A stretch of 64,000 bases of DNA from contig JAZGTH010000116.1 of the NCBI GenBank assembly GCA_036877525.1, positions 558,001-622,000 of the forward strand, read 5' to 3'. The notes beneath the pieces were generated by a model, which saw only the letters and a program-made list of their open reading frames with translations, did no database searches and was not told where the DNA came from. Position 1 is the first letter of the stretch. Every line of letters begins with the position of its first letter. The translations under genes were made by a program, and so were the position numbers. Of this stretch, positions 10,996 through 24,600 are shown piece by piece. Source of the DNA: Chromobotia macracanthus (lineage: Eukaryota; Chordata; Actinopteri; Cypriniformes; Botiidae).

Positions 10996-13121
10996 AAACA
11001 AAAAGACTGTTTTGGTCAAAGTGTTTGCTAAATGAATTGAGGCTAGGAGACTGATGATTGGAATGATGGATGGGTTCTGCTAACAGGCTCCTCTGCAGTG
11101 CTCAGGCATCATCACCATGAGATTTGGTGACTCACCGTTGAAAGCACACTAGCCACTTTGGACTAATCAATCATCTGTTGCAGACTTCTGCGCACTTTGA
11201 GACCTGTGCCTTTATTGTACCACATAGCTGTGTTTTGGTTTTCTGTTCATTTGGACCCTAAGGTTGGGTCAGGACAGGCCCCTGGGGCCTCACCACCATC
11301 TTTAACACAAACACTCTGCATGTGTATATCTGTAATTCTCTGCTATTAAGCGTGCAAAAAACAGCACATACATGAGTAGAATGTCAGAATATTTAGTATT
11401 CATGATACACCAAGCAAACAGCACCCGAGCGACGCACCACATCTGCTGCAATGCTGAAGTGTGTGACCATTGGATGCTTGGCTGTCCCGTAAGGCTGAGG
11501 AATCTGAGCTGATGGGTGTGGTGATGGAAAGCTGATGGAGTTTACGTGAGCTGTGGTGAGTTTGCTAACCACAGCACCTAAAGTCTCCACTGTGGCTGTG
11601 GTTAGTGTAGAAAGCAGGGCATGCACAGGCAAAACATCAGCAATTCCTGTGCAGGTAATATGACCAAATCCCACAGCAAGTAGGTCTATATTTGGGTTGC
11701 AAACGACTGCATTTATGATAATGTGTTCTGGGTTGCACCATCATTCACAAAAACTGCAAGTATACGTCCCATTTCCTAATGCCCACACGCTGTGCTGTGA
11801 AGTTTATTAGCTCTCAGGCAAGTTACAGAACTGCACAAGACTGCAGTGTTTGTTTTTCTATTGCTACTGGTCAGTGCCAGGAGCTTTCCTTATTTTTCAG
11901 ACAGGGGCCCATGATGCCCACAATTGTCAGACATAGTTTGCATTGGCCTTTCTCTCCTGGCCTCACTCAGTTAACTCCACAAATTCTCTGACCTTAGTGA
12001 GTGCACAGATGAGAATGCAGGACTCTATATACCAAACTCACTGTTCATCATTAAAAAAAAAAGTCAGAATGGCAGATTCATAGAAATATGATGTAAGATA
12101 TAGCACACATGGAGGACGATCCCCCAAGACCTGGAGTAAAGGAGACATGGATTGTCATATTTGTGTTTTGTGGTCCGTGTTGTTTTAACTTTGTTTGAAA
12201 GCTGTTCATGTCTTTAAGACTTACACAGTTATTTGGCACAGAGCTTCAAACCTACAATAACAGCCTGATAGAGACCTACTTCTAACAGTTAGATAGATAG
12301 TTTACACAAATACTCTTCTTGGAACAAACTTTCATGCAGTTTCAAAAATGTTTGAAGAAGATGAAGAATAATGATCAGAGGTGCAGAATGTGAACTGCAG
12401 CTCTTAGAGGTCTGACAGACAGACAAAGTTTCAGCCATCAGCTCTGTTTTGCCAGGCGCCAAGCACACGTTTTTCATGGCCCCAGATCCATCTATCATTT
12501 CAGATAATGCTCATTGTCCAGCAACATCTTAACACAACTTAGACATAATTGGGTCATGCGGCAATATCATCACAGTGATATCTGGTAGGCTTGTCTCTTT
12601 GAAACTGGAACCTTTTGCAGGATCAATAAAATAGACCTGACCTACAACATGTTTACATAGGGATTTATACTCTTAGTTCAAGTTCTCATAAATCCTGAAT
12701 ATGAGCCTGTACGCCCCTGAACACACAACGTCGAAGCAGCTCTTTTTTACTCCTCATGCTTTCCTTACTCAGCTTATGTGCCAACATCAAAGCTGCAGAC
12801 CTGTTCTGCGGGCATCTGGGCTCTGTCTTAACATTCTCCTGCAGTTGTAAGATCTCTTCTAACACATTGCCATTTGAAGTAGAATGTGGTATATAAAATC
12901 ATATATCACTGAAGCTCACCTACAGACCCACAATCTATTAACACTTTGTCAGTGATGACAGCAAAAGGAAACAAGAGACTGTTCGGCCCTGTCTCACTAC
13001 CCATCTGTCTATCAGGAGCAGAAGGTCAGAGAGTGTTAGAGAGAGAAAAGGAAGAGAGAGAAGACAGAAGGGAGGGTTCTGGACTTTCACCCTCACAATT
13101 CCCACTTAGGACATTTGCTTC
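10996..13121. other. Intergenic DNA, no gene seen
   Basis: No splice-flanked open frame or named repeat. A run of nine or ten A lies near 12052. The minus-strand frame at 11393-11674 has no recognisable motif. Confidence 0.4.
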
Positions 13122-13250
13122 TTAAAGGAACAGTTCATCCAAAAATGAAAACTCAAACTTAACTCAATAAATCTTTTACTTACACGTCATTCAAAACTGT
13201 GAGACTTTTTTGTTTGTGTGGAACACAGAAAAAACTATTTAGTAGAATGT
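13122..13250 (+). repeat. Interspersed repeat family R2 (AAAGGAACAGTTCATCC), copy 1
   Basis: Begins TTAAAGGAACAGTTCATCCA and continues AAAAATGAAAACT, with a later TTACTTACACGTCATTCAAAA and GTGTGGAACACAGAA. This matches the fish repeat that starts AAAGGAATAGTTCACCCAAAAATGAAAATT. Related copies lie at 35368, 38745, 52390 (reverse) and 53934. Confidence 0.6.
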
Positions 13251-14757
13251 CCAATCTGGTTGCTTATACAATAAAAAGTAACAGGGACCAGGGATAGCTG
13301 TGGTCACCATTTACTTTCAAGTGCGACAAAGGCTGCAGTCTATTCTCTAAATCCTGATTCGGTTGCCAGAATGCAAACAGCTTGTTTCATCCATGCTTAA
13401 AATTGTCTTTGCAAAAAAAAAAAAAAAACATATTTGGTGCCGTAAAAGTAGTCAGTGTGACTCTATATTCCAGTGTCACTATATTCCAAGTCTTCTGAAG
13501 CCAAATGATATATTTTTACAGGACAAAATTAAAGTTGTTAATTTTCCCTCCATTGTAGCTCTTACATTTCATTCATACACGTTTAAACCTGCCTCACCAT
13601 GTGCTATGCCAGGCTCACATGTGATTAAATGAAATGAGAAAAAATGTGTAAATCATTTTTGGGTGTACTTCAGCTGTGTGTCCATCATTTTTGTAATACC
13701 TATAACCCGTTTTAAGAGCTGTATAATTTCACACATATCTTGGGTTATGTTTGTTTGCAGAACAGGGGAGTCTTTGTAATGCTGCTCATGTGTTCGTGTG
13801 TGGCACTTTGTATCAGCCTCAGGGAGGTGTTTCATGGCCATCAGTAGAGAGTAGAGAGGCCTTGAAACTAAATCTGGCAACCAGACATGCTGTTACTGTA
13901 TGAAATTGAGAGTGGGAGAGGAAGAGGATGGCAGAAGAATCTAAAGAGCAGAGGAGAAAATAGACCAAGAAAAATGACAGTGACAAGTGTGAGGTCAACA
14001 GGTTCAGTGTAAATGGACATGGACAATCCCTGTATTCCATCCAATGTGAATACAGCTCTGTGTATTTATGCTTGTGGATCGTGGTGAGAGCTGCTGGCTG
14101 CTCAGGCATCTGTGTGATCGGGATATAATCCAAACTGCAGTGGAAGGTTGGACCGTGTCAGGCTTCTCACACATAGAAAAATCATCATTCATCATCATCA
14201 AACATCAACACAGGAGAAGGGCATGACAGCATTTCAGCTCCAGTCTCTGATATGAGAGGGAATCACTTTTGACAGCCTTGCCTTCTGCTTCCCAGCACCC
14301 AGCAACACACAGAGAACCTACTGTTTCTGTGTTGAACATCTTCATTCTGGTACTTATTTCATGCTTTAGATACTTCCTCACTGTTTGCATGTCATAAAGA
14401 ACGTATGCACCACTTTTGCACAAAAATCTGCATCTTATTTTCTAACCAAATCCTGAATCTTAGTCTCTACTTTGTAGTGCGACTGTGCCTCTTTCTATCT
14501 AAATTTCTATCTCTTTCTATATGTCTCTATATATCACCTTGTGACAACAGTAATTAATGAAATATGATTAAACAATAGGAAAGATTCTATAGTATATATA
14601 CATTATATATACAGAGTTGTAGTGTAGTTGGGTGCATTATAAAGAGGTGATTCAGGTGCCTGGATAACAGTGGAAGAGATGCTGTACAGTACCAGTACAG
14701 TATGCCAGGACATGCTATTCTGTTGCATTCTCCACAAGTAGGTTCCATTACCTGATC
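13251..14757. other. Intergenic DNA, no gene seen
   Basis: Includes a 16-base A run at 13413-13428. Minus-strand frames at 13653-14423 overlap one another and lack splice sites or motifs. Confidence 0.4.
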
Positions 14758-14860
14758 TGTGTAATTACTTTAGTGAATCAGACCGTGCATGCTAATTCAC
14801 AACCACTGTCAGAAGTCATAATTCATTCTTAGTGAATTCCCCCTAAATATCTTCAAAAAC
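14758..14860. repeat. Interspersed repeat family R3, copy 1
   Basis: Shares the ordered words ACTTTAGTGAATCAG, an AATTCAT..TTCTTA stretch and TGAATTCCCCCTAAA with 46090-46200. The two copies are the same length within about 10 bases. Probably a fragment of a fish DNA transposon; the family name is not known to me. Confidence 0.4.
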
Positions 14861-15000
14861 AAATGATACATTAAGAAATTAAATTGTTATTGTTCCATGT
14901 CATAATATCTTCCCTGGTCCAGTTGAGATGACAAGACACATTAATTTTTAGGAAACACAATTAATGAAACATTGAGAATTCAATTGTTATTGTTCTATGT
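14855..15000. repeat. Diverged direct duplication with a 100-bp period
   Basis: AAATTGTTATTGTTCCATGT ends at 14900 and CAATTGTTATTGTTCTATGT ends at 15000. The preceding 25 bases also resemble each other (ACATTAAGAAATT and ACATTGAGAATT). Confidence 0.6.
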
Positions 15001-18000
15001 TGTTAGGCACTCTCAGATCGCTGTTTAGATGGCAGAGAGCATTACTGTAATGAAGAGCCAGGGGAAAACGAATGCGTATGGAGGGCCAGCGCCCACCAGA
15101 AAGATAATCACAATAGAGAATTGTTTTCTACTGTGGCTGACACACAACGAGTAGACTGACACCTCCACCAAGGGCCACCACCACAACTGCATAAATATTA
15201 CATCAACTCAAAAACCCTTTTAATTGTCACTCAGTGCAGCTAGAAATAGACACCAAGACCTGCATGAAATTAATGTACTATCTCGATGCATTATTCATGT
15301 GCAACACTTTTCTCCTGATGTATGTGTCCTGCTGGAACCCATGGCCAATGCCAGAGAATTAAAGATTAATGTGAGTTTCTCATTTTTTCTTGCTCATGGA
15401 CGATTAAGTACAACACAATTATACTCATGGTATATTTCCTTTGGCAGTCACTTTCCATTGTTTTGGTTCGAATGACCTGATGCTTTTTCAACCAGCCGCA
15501 GTGCAAGCTACAGGAACACACCTGTGTAGATTCAAAAAACAAAATCCTGTCAAAGAACGTTTGAAAGTTGGGCTAGGGTTAGGACAGTCATGCGTAATCA
15601 GAGTTTTGACTTTTTGGAAGAAGTCTGGTACAGTTTGCAGTTTATTCAGACTCATTCTTGTCTGCCAATACAGGGAATAAACTAACAATAATTTCCTTTA
15701 GTTTTTTCACGTTGTTTAGAATTATCAAGTTTCAGGCTTTTCTGAAAGACACAATAAAACAATAATGGAAAAATAAGATTATTAAATCAATAACAATACC
15801 TTACAAATTTTACAGCCTTGACATTCTGTGAACAGCTATACAGAAGAAATTGTAAAAAAAAGGAAAAATGTGTTTAGACTTCAAAATCAGAATTTATTAC
15901 CTGAAACTACAGATTACTCAGGCAAAGCTGTTAAGAGTCTAGAATCAAAATCTAATTCTGCCCATGAATATCGAGTTTATTGAACTCTTTGGCAATTTCA
16001 GTGTAATTCTTAGTTTTAAATTTAATTACTTTGTACCTTGTATACATGGCTTAATTTCCAGATGGACTGGTGTACTCTTAGGAGTTGCATAGTGCCAGCC
16101 AATCAGATTGGAGCTGTCGATTTCAACCTTGCTATTTTTGTGTGCAATATTCATCAGACTGTATCAGTGTATTCCTCTCATTTCGTTTTAAAGCATGCAA
16201 AAGCTGGGTTGTATGTGGCACATACAGCAAGCATTGCCAACAGGAACTTATGAAACACTTTATAAGACAACAGCGTCATCTGAGGCTCCAGGGGGAAATG
16301 GAAGAACATCAGGAGACATTAATTACCATGTTGAATATTTCTAAACCTGCCAGAATCCCCATATGCTTAACATATAAAGTATACCACTGTCTGAGTCCAT
16401 CAAATTTATTTCCAGCACTCAACACAGATAATTGGTACCATTTCATTTTGATTCCACCCCATCACAGTGATTTTAACTTAACTCCTCATGGAGGGCTGTG
16501 TTTGTATCTACAAGAACTGATGTGTGTACTATTGATGTGCTTGTCTAGCAGTCACACACCCACGGCAAATTAAACATAATTAATGATTAGCAAAGACTGA
16601 TTTAATCCACACACCATGCACACCAGAGATAGTATATATTCTCTGCATATCCTCTGAGTGTGTGTGCTGTTACTGTGCAAACTGTGGTTGTGGTTCTTAT
16701 ATGCAGATCAAACTGATCTATGATCTTACACTCTAGTTAAAAGCCTCTTAAAGTGATAGAAATTACAGTGATTTATGGATTCACACTGACTAGATCTGAA
16801 AATGCAGTCTACTACCTCTCTATAACTGTGTGACTGTGTCTGCTGTACACAGAAAAATAACCTGTGAAGGTGTTAAGACAGAATTAACACTCTCAGCAAG
16901 GCTGAGAAAGAGCTAGTGGTAGACTGTACTGAGTAGATGTCTTTTATAAACAAACATTTTTATCATGTGGATATTTAGACAGTAAAAGTTGATCACAATG
17001 ACCTGCATGCTGCCAACAGAATGTCATGTGAGTACCATGGTAATACTTAAGCAATTGTTATTGAGGAACATTTTTAATCTGCATTCTGTTGTGCTTAATG
17101 GTACTTGTCTACTTACATTTGTTTGGCCCCTAACACACAATGATTATTTAATAATGGTCATCACCAGAGAGTTTATTATGCCGTCAGCTCCACAATAATT
17201 TTTAAGCATTTAAAACCACAATGGATAGTAAAATTGCAGACTTTGTAAATTGGTCCCATATTTAATTACAGGGTTATGGTGATGTTTGCTGGCTGGCATA
17301 AATACAACACAGACATATTTTAACTCTCTTTTAACTCTTTAGACTTGTTTAGGAAGTTTTGGTGGTCAGGGTTATTTTACATAGCAACACTCATTCAAAC
17401 ATTTCATGTAAAGACACAGTAGGTGTTCCACTACTTAATGAGACCTGCATGTGGAAAATGTATGTATCCTGTGCAAGCTGCAGTATGGAATAACTGTTAT
17501 TACTAACACTTTTGTATTTAATTTGTGTGTGAATATGAGAGAGAGAAAGTAGCTAGACAAAAGAACAGACGGATATTTCTGTAAGCACAATGAAGCCTGG
17601 AGGAAAACGTTTCCCAGCATGCAGCCTCCTCCATCCCTGAATCTGTGTGGTTTTTGGATCAGGCTGTGATGTAATCAAAACCCCCACTGCATCACAAATT
17701 ATCATCACTTAACACCACAGTATCTGTTTTGTTTGTGTGCAAGCAAAAGTGAGTCATATTTCTGTAACACATGACTTAGGAAACTCTTAAGTGGATGTGT
17801 GTGTGCGCCTCAGGGTTGAGGATAACACGTAACTTAACATGTTTCTTTCCATGTAGCAAAATTAGTTACTTTTAATAATGCGTACTACATTATTGTATTG
17901 TGTAAGTTTTAAAAGTAACAATCCCCAACACAAGGGACATTCAAGGTGAGTAACTGTTCAAACTGAGATGAAATGAATATGAATGAATAAGAATGAATAT

Positions 18001-18142
18001 TATGTCATTGTTATTTCCCTTACATCTTCATTCTAACATCTAGCTACTAAATAATGCATCTCAATTTTATGTGATCCAAATACAGCAGAAAATGCTATAT
18101 GTTCTCTTTTCTCTCTTTTCTCTCTCCTACTGATCTGCTTTG
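15001..18142. other. Intergenic DNA, no gene seen
   Basis: The longest open frame (162 codons at 16085-16573, plus) begins at a TTG, has no ATG near its start and shows no domain. No named repeat was recognised. Confidence 0.4.
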
Positions 18143-18166
18143 GATATATATATACACACACACACA
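18143..18166. repeat. (TA)n(CA)n microsatellite
   Basis: Compound run ATATATATATA followed by CACACACACA at the left edge of repeat R1 copy B. Confidence 0.8.
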
Positions 18167-18435
18167 TCTAAATGGGGACTTTCCATAGATTTTTACAGTT
18201 TTTATACACAGCTTGTTATAAACAATATAACTTAACCGTAACCCACACTCTTACCCTAAGCCTAGTTGAACACTTTCTGCATTTTTAGAAAAAAACCCTT
18301 TATTTACTATATTTGTATAATGTTTTTAGAAATGGGGACATCCCCAAAAGAAGCTTTTCTAAGATTTGTCAGGTTTTGCTGACTTTTGGGTACAGATTTG
18401 TCCCCAATATATGGTTCAGTAAACCCACACACACT
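18167..18435 (+). repeat. Interspersed repeat family R1, copy B
   Basis: Starts AAATGGGGACTTTCCATAGA and continues TTTTTATACACAGC, ACCCACACTCTTACCCTAAG, CTGCATTTTTAGAAAAAAAC, GGGGACATCCCCAAAAGAAG and AGATTTGTCAGG. The same words occur in the same order in copy A at 8137-8395. Confidence 0.65.
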
Positions 18436-18585
18436 GTTACTGCGATCATTACAACTCTTTTGTTTTTATAGTGAGATAATGATATTTTCTATCCCTGAGG
18501 TTTATTTGCCCTTCCTCAGAAAGCATTTTACACTTTTATTTAGACATTGTTTAGTATGTTTATTAAGCCTTTGAATTGTCACATT

Positions 18586-18640
18586 GTGAAGACAATTTGG
18601 TCCCCATAATGTAACTGAAGCCAAAACACAGATGCACAAT
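18586..18640 (+). repeat. R1-type tail fragment
   Basis: GTGAAGACAATTTGGTCCCC with ATAATGTAACTGAAG is the GAGGACATTTTGGTCCCCAT-like phrase that accompanies R1 in fish, here 150 bases past copy B. Confidence 0.4.
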
Positions 18641-21600
18641 AACTAGCTTCTTGCTCTGAGTGCAAAGGAGAAGCTAATCCAATCACCTCAACCGAACTCT
18701 ATAAACTTCAGGCACTAAAGAATGTTTCCTCTTCTCTATTGAACGTGCCTTAGCTGTTAATGTGTAATGCGAAGGAGAGGTGTGTGATTCTATTGTTGCT
18801 CCATGTTCGCTGTTTCTGCGGTAGGTCTGACAGGTCTGTAAAAGACCCTCAACACCTGTGGGTTAAAAACATCCACTTGAGAGGGTCTAAATGAAGACAG
18901 GATGATTCACAGCAGGGGAAAGTCAGATATCTAGTCTATTAACCCTGCAGAGTTTGTATTCAGATAGATTAAGAGAGAGAGAGAGAAAGAGAACAAGGTG
19001 GAGAGAGAGAGGGATGGTGTTACTGTTGGTAGTGGGATTAGACTGGACCGACACTGGCTCTTGTCCTGCAGTAAACACTTCACATTCGTCCAATAAATAA
19101 CACTTACATACACATCTGCCCTCTCCCATAGACATTTAGAATCTCTTTTTATACACTGGCTACATTAATGGCAAGTGCAGCATTGTCACTTTACTGTCAT
19201 CGAGAGAGAGCAAAAGCACACACATGGGATCTATTAGCCCTTTAAATTCACAGACATCTGCTTCCTTTGCAAACCAAGCACTCAAAAAAAAGAACACTTG
19301 ATGAACATTTACCGTCTGGGAGTGGATGGTGAATCCTGGGTCAGGACTGGCATCCATCAGTTCTAAGAGCCCTGCTGAAAAAAACAAAAATGTCCACTAT
19401 CTTGACGTTACTTTCTGCAGTCTTTGAGACTATATTAGCCCTCATTTCTTGACCAACCTCTTGACGTTTCTCCAAATGTCTGCAAAATATTTGCCAGAAA
19501 AATGTGATTTCTGGTTTGCTGTAAAAATGGCCTGGCTTTTTACAGAGCTGTAGGCTGTCACAAAGACATTTGTGACCTCAAAGCAAAACACAAAATAGAG
19601 CCATTTGTTGCGTTATTCGTAAAAATGTGCTTACTGCACCTTTAAGATAGTTATGCTAGGTGCAAGTAGATGAGCAAAAGACATGAGCAACCAAAAATCT
19701 GTAAGAAATTGCCTAAATGTACCTTATATTGGTCAATAAAGCTGGTCTTAACTGGTCTAGGCTATTATTTGAACAGAATGGACAAAGAAATATTTTTATT
19801 ATTTTTTTCAAAACAGCATTTCCGAAAAGGATAAAGAGATTAATTTTGTAAAGGACAGCAGCACCAAGCTGAATGTTTAGTCAGGATATAAACATCACGG
19901 CAGAATGCAAACATGTCCAAAGCTCATCAAAACTGGGTTTGGTGGTGGACGAACAAGAAATACACATTCACTGATGCCAGGCTGACATTTTCTAATTAAA
20001 CCAGTCTGTGACGTGCCATGGAGATGAAAGAGCTCTTTTCCCTTTACTGTGAGATTCTCGTTCACAGTCCTTACATGCTCTGCAGCAAGGCCAGGGCAGA
20101 CTCAGAATATGTATGTTTTTTATATATAGTTAAGAAAACTGTATAGAAAAAATGACAATGAATATCGGCCTGAGCTCACCTCTGCATTATACTATAAAGA
20201 AACAAGCAGAAAGATGCACATGTCTCACTATAGAGCTTTATGACTGGACATTATGTCACACCATATATGTTGTATTTACACGTGTGTAGTGTGTGCTGAA
20301 ATACCCCTAATTTCTCCTGTCATTACACATCAGACTACAATAAGAGGAGATGAAAAGAGAGGAAAAAACTGAAAATTAGAGCAGGTGAGGAGGAGGAGAG
20401 AGGGAGACAGAGGAAGAAAGAGAGCATTTGAGGGAAAATAAATGGAATCGAACCAAAGCCAAAACTTAACTTTGTGCCTTTACACCACACTGAAAGGAAA
20501 AGAGCAGACTGAAGAAAAGAGCAATAGACATATCATAGTGGAGTATTGTATGTATTCAATCTCTGTGTGGTCACTGCTTTAGTTACATGGCAGAGATCTA
20601 TTGACTAGTGGTTGTGTGTATTATCTGATTTACTTTCATTCACACTGAACTTTGCTCTTCATGTCTTCACTTCTGTTTTTGGTTTTGTGTATGTATAACC
20701 TGCTATAAACCTGCTGCGAGGCATCTTGTAAGCTTTTGTTATGAGGGGGAGGCTAAACCTGAGTTGTTGAAATGCAAGTCCTTCAGTAAATGTGAGTTTA
20801 TATTGACCTGCCTATAAATGTATTTGTGTTTGACAGAGATATGCACATTCTAGTTATGTTCAGAATGAAATAATAGTTTACTACTTACTGAATAATTCAT
20901 AGTATACACCGTATATTGCCTGCTGTTTTTTTAAACACTGAGTGAAACAGAGGCATTTGTAACGATAAACGTTTCAAACAGTGGTATGCTACACTGTTGT
21001 CAAATAATGGAGCTGTTATTACTTACAGTTGTCATACTGGAAATGGAAAGTCAAATGAAGCACATTGCATTGTGGGATACAATATTCTGTGCAGTGTGCT
21101 CTGTTCTATACTGCACATTTTGGCAAATGTAGTAAACCATTTGGGAATTCTATGCATATAGGAATTTTACTGTGTACAGTATATGTGGGTGTTTCTTCAA
21201 AATCTGTCACATTTATGTCCCAGGGGCTGATGTATAATTTCTTCGTTTTTTCTTTTTGTTATATGAAGGTCACAACAAAACTTGTGAATGTTCAATGCCT
21301 TGATATTTTGCTACTTTCCGACCTTTTCTTTCTTTCAGATCTTTTATGTATATATTTTATAATTTAACTTAGCTCCAGAGCCAAAGTGTAAACCTAAAAC
21401 ACTAAAAAGTTTGAAAATTGTGATTTGTGAAGACAAACCAAAAAATTCCACAGATAAATTCCATTCCATTTATATTAAATTAAATAGTGTGTATTTAATG
21501 TGCATAAATTGCTAGATATGACATTAGCCCTAGTAAAGCAAACGAGTTGGCCATTTTTGGCCATACAAAATATATTTCCATGACAATACTATTAAATACA

Positions 21601-24600
21601 TTACATCATTTTTTGCTGTGTTCAACAGAAAAAGCAAAACTAAAGGTGGTTGGATCTGACCAATTTAAAAGGACCACAGTAATTATCACAGCTTGAGCTT
21701 CACTTATTTGACGTCCCTTTCAGTGTTTGTGAAAGAATCATGTTCCACAGACAGGAGATGACTGTCAATCGAGCATGCATGAGACAGAGAGTTCATCCAA
21801 AGGTGTTAAATGATTTAAATACTGACAGAAGACAATGAGGGTGTGAATATGGATAGTACTTTCCAGAAAGATATCACCCTCCATAAATGTGTATGTGTGT
21901 TTGTGTGTATGTGTGTGTTTGTATGTGTGAATATGTGGGAGCAAATTAATTTGCTGACAACAGTGCATCACATTCGTTTTCAGCAAATGTTATGAGTGTG
22001 AGGACAATGACAGACATTCATAGAGAAATTTCATATTCATCAATAGTGTCAGACATCAAAGACCTGTCTGTCAAAGAGAAGACAGAAAGAGAGAGAGAGA
22101 GGGGGATAGGGAGATGTTGAGCAACAATGGCACTTTGAGTGTCATGTTAAATCCAGACTTTTCTGAAGCTTGGAGTGAACATTCTTTTCTCTTTTTCTCA
22201 TGCAATTATTCATATTTGTTTGCCTATATAACCTTTACGTGATTAAGGTTAGACGTGTTTTGTTCACTGTCTGCAGACCTAAAGAATACAGGTTGAGTTG
22301 CCTAAACACCTGAATATACTCTAGTGGTTAATCAGAAGATAAGATAGGCTCTCTCCTCCCGAACATTAATTTAGGAACTTCTATTATCAACACCACAGCT
22401 TTTTATGTTGTTCAAATATAACATTTTCATTGATTGTTTTCCTCCCAGTGTATTGGTTTAATTCTAGAGAGTACAATATAAGCAAGAAAATGAGTCTCAG
22501 TGTGAGTTTAAGAGATTGTATTTCTGCTGATTTTAACCATAAGATTCCAGACTAATGCAGTGTATGCAAGCCTGTGCACATATGCACAAATCAGGATTAT
22601 AACATTACAGAAAATATTAAAAGAGCTGGAGAAGAGTGAATATGATATCAAACAAAATATGATAATTCCCCAAAGTTTTAAACAATTTCAGTAAGGCTTA
22701 AAGATTAATTTCCCTGTAACAGACAATGACACATCTGCATCACGGGATATAGCCTCAGTTTTAAACTACAGACACAGATTACTCACTGACCGTCTGATGC
22801 ATATTAAAAGCAAGCACTTGCCATATTGCATGATTCAATCTGATTGGCCCATGTTATGCAGCTGCTGAGAGTCAGGGTGTACATGTGTCTATCCATCTGT
22901 CTGGAAACAAAGTTGTATTTTCACAGTACTGGGCTGCTATACTAAACACTTTTGAGAAAATATTTGTCACTTAATTTGTATGCTAAGTTGTGGCATTAGA
23001 AAGATATGCAGAGTTTCATTAAAGGCAAAGTAAACTAGATATTTACATTCAGAACTAAGGGCAACAGAGCGGTTTTTGGCCTGTAAAATAATTCATTACT
23101 TAATAATTAAAAAAGTAAAAAGCTAATCATCATCAGTCATCATAAAATAATAATTTATTACTTTTGAACTTGTTGAACCAAGTAGATTCTGATTCTGATA
23201 TATGAAAAGTGACCATTTAATTCTGCCATTGTCAGATACAATAAAATACCAAGGTAATAATGATTGACAGATAGGGTGATACTGTCTTTTCCAAAGACAA
23301 GTCATTACGAGAGTTTAGTGCAATGGTGCAAAGGTTGACTGCTTGTACTAAATCTATGCCACAAAAAATAACAAATCGGACACTTAGAACTCAGACACAC
23401 GATTCTTCCCATGATCCTTTAGTGAGCCCTGGCTGTCTGGATTGTGTTTGTCTGATGGAGTGCAGACTTTCTAAAAACATTTTTTATGATGTTCTCAGGA
23501 TCTAACATGTTCCTTGTTGTGATATCTCACTTCTTGTTCTTGTTTTTTGTATGTCATCTGTGTTTGTGTTATTTCATGCTGTGTTTAGGAATAATATTAA
23601 TTTTGAACATGTCAGCCACTAGGGAGGAAAATTCTCAGAAATGTATGATCACACAGAGAGAGGGGAGGGGAATGAAATATATCATCATATACGGTGTGCC
23701 ATTTTTAGGTCTAGATGAATCTATGTGGTTGTTTAGTGCATGGCTCTCTCAAACAGAGCAAGTATACTTGCACAGAGTTTGAATCATCACCCACACACAA
23801 TATACACTCATGACCATGAAAATAGCATTTAAACAATGAGAGAAATGGGAGATTGGGGGTGAGGCTAATTATGAACATATTATATAATTGGTCTCTGAAT
23901 GGACATTCTACACAGTCCCATATTACAAGAGAAGTGAGCCACACATGCATAATATATAAATCCATGCCATGCCTATAAAGAGCCTCAGTTGCTTTGCTTT
24001 ATCTCTGTTTGAGTTCATGTAATCTGTTTTTACTGGCTTAAGAGTTTCTGTGTTATTTATGTGATGCTACAAGAGAATTTTTAAAATAACATTGATCTTT
24101 AGACAGAAATGTGAAACTATATTTACAGAAAATAAATCTTGTGTTCTATTAAAAGGAAAAGCCTGTCAAGTCTCTGTTTGGATGGTTTAATTGTCACAGA
24201 CTCGATTAAAAGGCTGTTTAACTGTGAAAAAATGAAATAGCTGTTTCATAAAATGCTTACATTTGTCGTGTTGCTCTGAGAGAACACATTCATAGATTGT
24301 ATTCAATAAGTAGAACAAAACAAGCTGAAGTGAATTAAATGTGAATAGATCTTTTCATTTTGAATGTGATCTCCACAGACAGCGCTGCCAATTTCTGGCA
24401 GTTATTCATAAAGTTTTACACAAGCTCTGTGCCTTGCGTGTTTGTTTATTAAATATTTTGCATACATTTATTTTGCTTTTTTCTATTAATAACAGCATAG
24501 GTCTATCAATTCCTATGTTTTATCATATTTAGATCTATTCTGTAAAACTTTTTTGAATAAAAGATTTACTCCAAAAATCAGTGAATATGATAGGCCTGCC

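Noticed and set aside
16085..16573. 162-codon plus-strand open frame
   Set aside because: Non-ATG start, no domain or repeat-element similarity, and composition like its surroundings.
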